The position numbers were made by a program, and so were the translations under genes. Positions 59,491 to 64,000 of a stretch of DNA of 64,000 bases are shown here, in pieces (position 1 is the stretch's first letter; each line of letters starts with the position of its first letter). The stretch lies in contig JAEUVJ010000018.1 in assembly GCA_016787085.1 (NCBI GenBank), forward strand, positions 62,001 to 126,000, given 5' to 3'. Below the pieces are notes generated by a model. The model searched no databases and was not told the DNA's origin. It was given only the letters and a program-made list of their open reading frames with translations. The DNA comes from Chitinophagaceae bacterium. GTDB lineage: Bacteria; Bacteroidota; Bacteroidia; Chitinophagales; Chitinophagaceae.

Positions 59491-60138
59491 ATGAAAACAA
59501 TTACAATCGAAGGACAACTGAGGACCGGATTCGGGAAGACCGCCACCCGGCAACTCCGCTCTCAGGAAATGGTGCCTGGTGTAATTTATGGGGGTGCTAA
59601 GGAGATCAGTTTTTATGCTCCTGCTGCGGCTTTCAAAAATTTCGTGTACACACCAAGTTTCCAGGTTGCTGAAGTAAAAGTAGGCGACAATACTTACAGA
59701 ACTATTTTAAAAGATTTGCAGTTTGACAAGGTAAATGATTCCCTGACACACATTGACCTGCTGGAACTGGTAGAAGATAAAAAAGTGGTGGCTGATATCC
59801 CGCTGAAGTTCGTAGGTACTTCCAAAGGGGTGAAAGATGGGGGTAAGCTGATCACAAAAATGAAATCACTGAAAGTAAAGACCTATCCTAAATACCTGAA
59901 AGAGCAGATTGAGGTAAGCATAGATGATCTTGATCTGAATGGAAATATCCGGGTGGAGGATGTAAAAGTGGATCATTACGAGATACTGAACTCTCCCCGT
60001 ATTCCTATTGCTTCAGTAGTATTGACAAGGCAGTTGAAACAGGAAGAAGCTACTGCCGCTCCGGCTGCAGGCGCTGCTGCCCCTGCTGCTGCTCCGGCTG
60101 CCGCTGCTGCTGCTCCGGCTGCCAAAGCAAAGAAATAA
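59491..60138 (+). CDS. rplY: Ribosomal protein bL25 (Ctc-type, two-domain)
   Basis: 215 residues. The N-terminal 5S-rRNA-binding beta-barrel domain (about 1-92) starts KTITIEGQLRTGFGKTATRQLR and includes MVPGVIYGG and THIDLLEL. The second (TL5/Ctc) beta domain (about 95-180) follows. The tail (about 185-215) is Ala/Pro-rich low complexity (APAAGAAAPAAAP), rich in Lys at the end. This long tail is common in Bacteroidota L25. It is followed by a clear terminator and then pth. Confidence 0.97.
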   Translation: MKTITIEGQLRTGFGKTATRQLRSQEMVPGVIYGGAKEISFYAPAAAFKNFVYTPSFQVAEVKVGDNTYRTILKDLQFDKVNDSLTHIDLLELVEDKKVVADIPLKFVGTSKGVKDGGKLITKMKSLKVKTYPKYLKEQIEVSIDDLDLNGNIRVEDVKVDHYEILNSPRIPIASVVLTRQLKQEEATAAPAAGAAAPAAAPAAAAAAPAAKAKK

Positions 60139-60158
60139 GTTGTTTAATAAGAATAACC

Positions 60159-60187
60159 AAACCCGTATCGCTGATGCGGGTTTTTTT
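60159..60187 (+). terminator. Intrinsic terminator after rplY
   Basis: Stem AAACCCGTATC (60159-60169) and GATGCGGGTTT (60173-60183), one G-T pair, loop GCT, followed by a T-run to 60187. Confidence 0.9.
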
Positions 60188-60215
60188 ATACGCGGGTAAG
60201 CCGCTAATTTGAGTT

Positions 60216-60791
60216 ATGAAGTTCCTGATAGCAGGTCTTGGTAATATAGGCAACGAATATGCACATACAAGGCATAATATAGGCTTTGATGTAGTGGGGG
60301 CTTTTGTCATGAAACATGGCGGCACTTTTCGCAATGACCGGCTGGCGTATGTGGCAGATATAAAATGGAAAGGAAAAATGTTCATTTGTGTATGTCCCGC
60401 AACTTTTATGAACCTTAGCGGGAAAGCCGTGAAATACTGGATGGATAAAGAAAAGATTGCCCTGGAGAATATACTGGTGATCGTGGATGAGATCGCCTTG
60501 CCATTGAATAAACTCAGGCTACGGCCCGGTGGCAGCGATGCCGGTCATAACGGGCTGAAGAGTTTGCATGAATCGCTGGGAACAACTGATTATCCCCGGT
60601 TACGCTTTGGGATCGGCAATCAGTACCCAAAGGGCATGCAGGCAGAATATGTGCTTGGGAAATGGAAAACAGAAGAAGAACCCCTGGTAAAACTAAAGAT
60701 CGAGAAATCAGTGGAGGTAATAGAAATGTTTGCTACTCAGGGAATAACGACAGTTATGAACTGGATAAATAATCAGGAGTTTTCTTTATGA
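60216..60791 (+). CDS. pth: Peptidyl-tRNA hydrolase
   Basis: 191 residues. Family residues are present: Asn10 (GLGNIGNEY), catalytic His20 (HTRHNIGFD), FMNLSG with Asn66, Asp91-Glu92 (IVDEIALPL) and GGSDAGHNGLKS. The enzyme cleaves peptidyl-tRNA released from stalled ribosomes. It stands 28 bases after the rplY terminator, so has its own promoter; CTAATTTGAG just before the ATG is close to, but one base short of, the -7 consensus. Confidence 0.97.
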   Translation: MKFLIAGLGNIGNEYAHTRHNIGFDVVGAFVMKHGGTFRNDRLAYVADIKWKGKMFICVCPATFMNLSGKAVKYWMDKEKIALENILVIVDEIALPLNKLRLRPGGSDAGHNGLKSLHESLGTTDYPRLRFGIGNQYPKGMQAEYVLGKWKTEEEPLVKLKIEKSVEVIEMFATQGITTVMNWINNQEFSL

Positions 60792-60949
60792 TAAATCAGA
60801 TTGATTACTTACTTTAGCGTCACTGACTCTAATAACCGGAAACACCCGGTTGTTTAAATCCAATTGACATATTGATTACCTGAATATATGGGATGAACAG
60901 TCCTTGTCGTAATTGTATCCGATGTATTTATTAACTAACCACCACTGTC

Positions 60950-61561
60950 ATGAAGATTTTTTGTGTCGGCCGTAACTATGCAGCACACGCCCAGGAATTA
61001 GGTAACGAGGTTCCCGATGAACCTGTCATTTTTATGAAACCTAAGAGTGCTATGCTACAGCCTCATACGCCTTTCTATTATCCCGAGTTTACCAATGAGC
61101 TGCATTATGAATGTGAACTTGTGCTTCGCATCAGCAAGAATGGGAAATATATACAGGAGAAATTTGCCAACAAATACTACGACGCCGTAACGGTGGGCAT
61201 TGACTTTACCGCCAGGGACATACAAAACGAATTGAAGGCAAAAGGACTGCCCTGGGAAAAAGCAAAGGCGTGGGATAACTCTGCTATCATCGGTAAATGG
61301 GTCCCCTTTGCCAATATCAAGAATAAGAAGGATCTCAATTTCTGTCTCTATAAGAACAAAGAGCTGGTGCAGCAGGGTAATTCGGCCAGTATGATGCACA
61401 GCTTTGATGAGATCGTAGCCTATATCTCCAACTATTTTTCTGTCAATATCGGCGACGTGATCTTTACCGGTACACCGGCGGGAGTCGGTGAAGCAGTGGT
61501 GGGTGATGAACTGGAAGGTTTCATGGAGGACGACAGCATGTTTACCCTGGAGGTAAAATAA
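60950..61561 (+). CDS. Fumarylacetoacetate hydrolase-family protein (acylpyruvase-like)
   Basis: 203 residues, the single-domain size of YcgM/FAHD1-like enzymes. Motifs: KIFCVGRNYAAHAQELG at the start, metal-binding Glu pair in ELHYECELVLRI, Asp in VGIDFTARD, and the C-terminal FTGTPAGVGEAVVGDELEG. Members hydrolyse acylpyruvates or decarboxylate oxaloacetate, using Mg2+ or Mn2+. Substrate cannot be fixed by sequence. It is a single gene with its own terminator 40 bases downstream. Confidence 0.92.
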   Translation: MKIFCVGRNYAAHAQELGNEVPDEPVIFMKPKSAMLQPHTPFYYPEFTNELHYECELVLRISKNGKYIQEKFANKYYDAVTVGIDFTARDIQNELKAKGLPWEKAKAWDNSAIIGKWVPFANIKNKKDLNFCLYKNKELVQQGNSASMMHSFDEIVAYISNYFSVNIGDVIFTGTPAGVGEAVVGDELEGFMEDDSMFTLEVK

Positions 61562-61601
61562 AAAGCGTTTTACAGAAGTACCAATACTGACTGCGGACAA
61601 G

Positions 61602-61630
61602 AGCCATCCACTTAGACGGATGGCTTTTTT
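61602..61630 (+). terminator. Intrinsic terminator after the FAH-family gene
   Basis: Stem AGCCATCC (61602-61609) and GGATGGCT (61618-61625), 8-nt loop, followed by TTTTTT. Confidence 0.88.
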
Positions 61631-61686
61631 GCTTCCCATTAGCCTCACTCCATGTTGCAGGAAGTTTATTCAATTAATAATAAATG

Positions 61687-61718
61687 TTTCTTCAACGGGG
61701 GACGAAGCAATAAATTTG
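61687..61718 (+). promoter_or_regulatory. E1 dehydrogenase promoter, TTTC-N20-TAAATTTG
   Basis: TAAATTTG (61711-61718) matches TAnnTTTG; TTTC at 61687-61690 is one base from TTTG with the exact 20-base spacing. It lies inside an upstream in-frame extension, which supports the ATG at 61736 as real start. Confidence 0.6.
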
Positions 61719-61735
61719 CTTTATTTGATTGCTGC

Positions 61736-63802
61736 ATGATTGACAAAAACCTGCTGTTAAAAGCGTATAGCCTGATGAGCCAGGCAAAGAGCATGGCTGA
61801 TACCTACGAGGCCAACCGTTCTGTTTGTAAATACGTTCATTCCACCTCAAGGGGCCATGAAGCGATACAGTTGGCTGCTGCTTTTCAATTACAGCCTCAT
61901 GATTATGTCAGCCCGTATTACCGGGATGAGAGTTTACTGCTCGGGTTAGGGTTCACTCCATTCGAATTAATGCTGCAGTTGCTGGCTAAGGGCAATGATA
62001 TTTTTACCGGTGGCAGGGAATATTACTCTCACCCCAATTACAGGGGCGATGATAAACCCACTATCATTCATCAAAGCAGCGCAACGGGTATGCAGGTCAT
62101 ACCCACTACAGGAATAGCCCAGGGAATCCAATACCTGGAAAGGGTCAGTTCCCCTTTATTGAAAAAGGGACCTGGTGGGCAATTACCGGTTGTGATCTGT
62201 TCACTCGGTGATGCCAGTGTTACGGAAGGAGAAGTAAGCGAGGCATTCCAGTTTGCGGTGTTGAAACAGCTACCCGTAATATATCTGGTGCAGGATAATA
62301 ACTGGGGTATCAGCGTGTCGGCTGCAGAAGCAAGGGCGATGGATGCATTTGAGTTCGCAGCCGGGTTTAAAGGCATGGGCCGGATACAGGTGGATGGAAG
62401 TGATTTTGAAGCCTCATATGATGTAATGAAATATGTATGCGATGTAGTGAGAAAAGAGCGAAGACCCTATCTCGTTCATGCGCAGGTGCCGCTATTAGGC
62501 CATCATACCAGTGGTGTCAGAAAAGAATTCTATAGAACAAATGCGGATTGGTCAAAACACCAGCAACATGATCCTAATCCAAAGCTCAGAAAGAAATTAC
62601 TGGAGAAAGGGATCGCAGAGGATACTATACAAGCGATCGAACAGGAAGCTGCTTCGGTGGTAGCCGGGGCATTTAAACAGGCAGTGGCAAGTTCTGAGCC
62701 GGATCCCTTAACCGTAACGGATCATGTATTTATTCCTTCACCGGTAACAGAAGAAAAAGGGGAGAGAGAACCAAAGGGAGCCGAAAAAGTGATCATGGTG
62801 GATGCGGCTTTGTTCGCTATCAGGGAACTTATGGAAAAACACCCGGAAGCGGTGTTGTACGGGCAGGATGTTGGCAAAAGATTAGGAGGTGTGTTCCGTG
62901 AAGCAGCCACACTGGCAGAGAAGTTTGGAGAACACAGGGTTTTTAATACAGCAATACAGGAAGCATATATTGTCGGTTCTACTGCGGGACTTAGTGCCGT
63001 GGGAGTAAAGCCGATCGTTGAAGTGCAGTTCGGAGACTACATCTATCCTGGCTTTAATCAATTGGTCACAGAATTATCCAAATCCTGTTATCTCAGTTGC
63101 GGGAAGTTCCCCGTTTCTATGATATTACGGGTGCCCGTCGGTGCGTATGGCGGCGGAGGGCCCTATCATAGCGGTTGCGTGGAAACAACCTTGTTATCTA
63201 TAAAAGGCATCAAAGTAGTGTATCCCTCCAATGCAGCCGACATGAAAGGACTGATGAAAGCAGCATTTTATGACCCTAATCCTGTTGTAATGCTGGAACA
63301 TAAAGGACTTTACTGGAGTAAGGTGCCGGGAACGGAGGATGCAAAAACAACTGAGCCATCTAAAGATTATATTTTGCCATTAGGTAAAGCCAATGTTATT
63401 CTCAGGGCAGCGGATGAAAAAATTAACGGGGGAGAGAGTTGTGCAATTATTACTTACGGGATGGGTGTGTATTGGGCCAAAGCAGCTGCCCGGCAATTTG
63501 ATCAGCGTGTAGAGATCGTTGACCTGCGTACATTATACCCGCTGGATGAAGCATTGGTATATGAAAGGGTTAAGCTGCACGGGAAATGCCTGATATTAAC
63601 GGAAGAACAACAGAACAACTCCTTTGCAGAAGCGCTTGCAGGAAGAATATCCGGAAATTGTTTTTCATTTCTTGATGCCCCGGTAGAAGTTATTGGATCC
63701 CTGGATGTTCCTGCCATTCCCATGAATACAGGACTGGAAAAGGCTGTTCTTCCTGATGCAGAAAAGGTGGCAAAACGCCTTGAATATTTGCTGAATTCTT
63801 AG
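61736..63802 (+). CDS. Fused 2-oxoacid dehydrogenase E1 (alpha-beta)
   Basis: 688 residues from the ATG at 61736; the longer in-frame start at 61652 overlaps the promoter. The E1-alpha half (about 1-330) has the TPP motif region GDASVTEGEVSEAFQ and VQDNNWGISVS. The E1-beta half (about 355-688) begins VIMVDAALFAIRELMEKHPEAVLYGQDVG and includes FNTAIQEAYIVGSTAGLSAVG and PVGAYGGGGPYHSG. A charged linker rich in Glu joins them. It resembles branched-chain 2-oxoacid dehydrogenase E1, decarboxylating valine, leucine and isoleucine keto acids and passing the acyl group to a lipoyl E2. E2 and E3 are not in the window. Pyruvate or acetoin substrates are alternatives. Confidence 0.92.
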   Translation: MIDKNLLLKAYSLMSQAKSMADTYEANRSVCKYVHSTSRGHEAIQLAAAFQLQPHDYVSPYYRDESLLLGLGFTPFELMLQLLAKGNDIFTGGREYYSHPNYRGDDKPTIIHQSSATGMQVIPTTGIAQGIQYLERVSSPLLKKGPGGQLPVVICSLGDASVTEGEVSEAFQFAVLKQLPVIYLVQDNNWGISVSAAEARAMDAFEFAAGFKGMGRIQVDGSDFEASYDVMKYVCDVVRKERRPYLVHAQVPLLGHHTSGVRKEFYRTNADWSKHQQHDPNPKLRKKLLEKGIAEDTIQAIEQEAASVVAGAFKQAVASSEPDPLTVTDHVFIPSPVTEEKGEREPKGAEKVIMVDAALFAIRELMEKHPEAVLYGQDVGKRLGGVFREAATLAEKFGEHRVFNTAIQEAYIVGSTAGLSAVGVKPIVEVQFGDYIYPGFNQLVTELSKSCYLSCGKFPVSMILRVPVGAYGGGGPYHSGCVETTLLSIKGIKVVYPSNAADMKGLMKAAFYDPNPVVMLEHKGLYWSKVPGTEDAKTTEPSKDYILPLGKANVILRAADEKINGGESCAIITYGMGVYWAKAAARQFDQRVEIVDLRTLYPLDEALVYERVKLHGKCLILTEEQQNNSFAEALAGRISGNCFSFLDAPVEVIGSLDVPAIPMNTGLEKAVLPDAEKVAKRLEYLLNS

Positions 63803-63825
63803 CTGTAAAAAAGGCCGGAATCTCA

Positions 63826-63833
63826 TATCTTTG
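63826..63833 (+). promoter_or_regulatory. -7 element TATCTTTG upstream of the tRNA-like sequence
   Basis: TATCTTTG matches the consensus exactly and lies 29 bases before the tRNA-like 5' end at 63863. No clear TTTG occurs 20 bases upstream. Confidence 0.45.
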
Positions 63834-63862
63834 CTGCCCGCTTTAAAACGGAAAAAGTAGTA

Positions 63863-63930
63863 GCCGGGGTAGCTCAGCTGGTTAGAGCATCGGATTGATA
63901 TCCGCCGCGGCGGACGACAGTTCAAGTCGA
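63863..63930 (+). pseudogene. Degenerate tRNA-like sequence
   Basis: The first 32 bases (GCCGGGG, TA, D-arm GCTC...GAGC, ATCGGA) are a proper tRNA 5' half and identical to 63969-64000. The anticodon arm that follows has only six loop bases (TTGATA) and a mismatched last pair. A 14-bp palindrome (TCCGCCGCGGCGGA, 63901-63914) sits where the variable region belongs. A T-loop-like TTCAAGT is present, but its stem partner is missing and no CCCCGGC acceptor 3' strand follows. It is probably a broken tRNA copy; an assembly artefact is possible. No amino-acid identity is assigned. Confidence 0.5.
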
Positions 63931-63968
63931 AAAGTATTTGGATTGACGTCGGAATAAAAAAATAATTT

Positions 63969-64000
63969 GCCGGGGTAGCTCAGCTGGTTAGAGCATCGGA
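63969..64000 (+). tRNA. tRNA, 5' part only (cut by window edge)
   Basis: GCCGGGG acceptor strand, TA at positions 8-9, D-arm GCTC-AGCTGGTTA-GAGC, then ATCGGA as start of the anticodon stem. The anticodon and the 3' half lie outside the window, so the isotype is unknown. It is an exact copy of the first 32 bases of the preceding tRNA-like sequence, 106 bases upstream. Confidence 0.6.

Overview
The window looks like a chromosomal stretch from a Bacteroidota member, most likely a Chitinophagaceae-type organism (inference). The grounds are two SusC/SusD pairs, a hybrid two-component regulator with a Reg_prop propeller, four large secreted proteins with the gliding-motility-type (T9SS type B) C-terminal domain, and promoters of the Bacteroidota form TTTG-N20-TAnnTTTG. 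No phage, transposase, integrase or CRISPR array is visible.

Layout. 1-11755 is an arabinan-utilisation locus: a divergent sensor/regulator (partial), SusC, SusD, a lipoprotein GH43, a GH51 arabinofuranosidase and a second GH43. 11789-18704 is housekeeping and envelope: guaB coupled to a deoxyribonucleotidase-like gene, a TonB-like protein, a DUF2339 membrane protein, lnt and an alpha/beta hydrolase. 18726-24254 holds two tandem paralogous T9SS-exported PKD proteins, followed by an SDR and a small exported protein. 25868-33986 is a tight nine-gene minus-strand operon for making, N-acylating or N-formylating, lipid-linking and flipping an unusual amino sugar; it resembles the Arn (lipid A aminoarabinose) logic. 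A plus-strand multi-pass membrane protein at 34483 may be the matching transferase. 36316-41439 holds two further T9SS paralogs that differ in internal repeat number (five versus two). They are followed by dprA, an OmpA/TPR/PD40 protein, aquaporin, queE and folD. 47151-50023 encodes a beta-barrel-like protein coupled to a protein that joins a secreted helix-hairpin-helix domain to a predicted barrel. 50197-55921 is an orphan SusC/SusD/DUF1735 trio without enzymes. 56036-63802 is housekeeping: a DUF3467 protein, radC, prs, rplY, pth, a FAH-family enzyme and a fused 2-oxoacid dehydrogenase E1. The right edge carries a degenerate tRNA-like sequence and the first 32 nt of a second copy.

How it fits together. 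The left locus senses, imports and degrades arabinan. The central operon plus the membrane protein at 34483 probably decorates a surface glycolipid. The T9SS substrates and the barrel proteins populate the cell surface. Three housekeeping genes (guaB, folD, radC) have a -7 element only 3-4 nt from the start codon, which suggests leaderless transcripts. The best candidates for something new are the Arn-like operon with its unrecognised member at 30298-31332, and the helix-hairpin-helix/barrel pair at 47151-50023.
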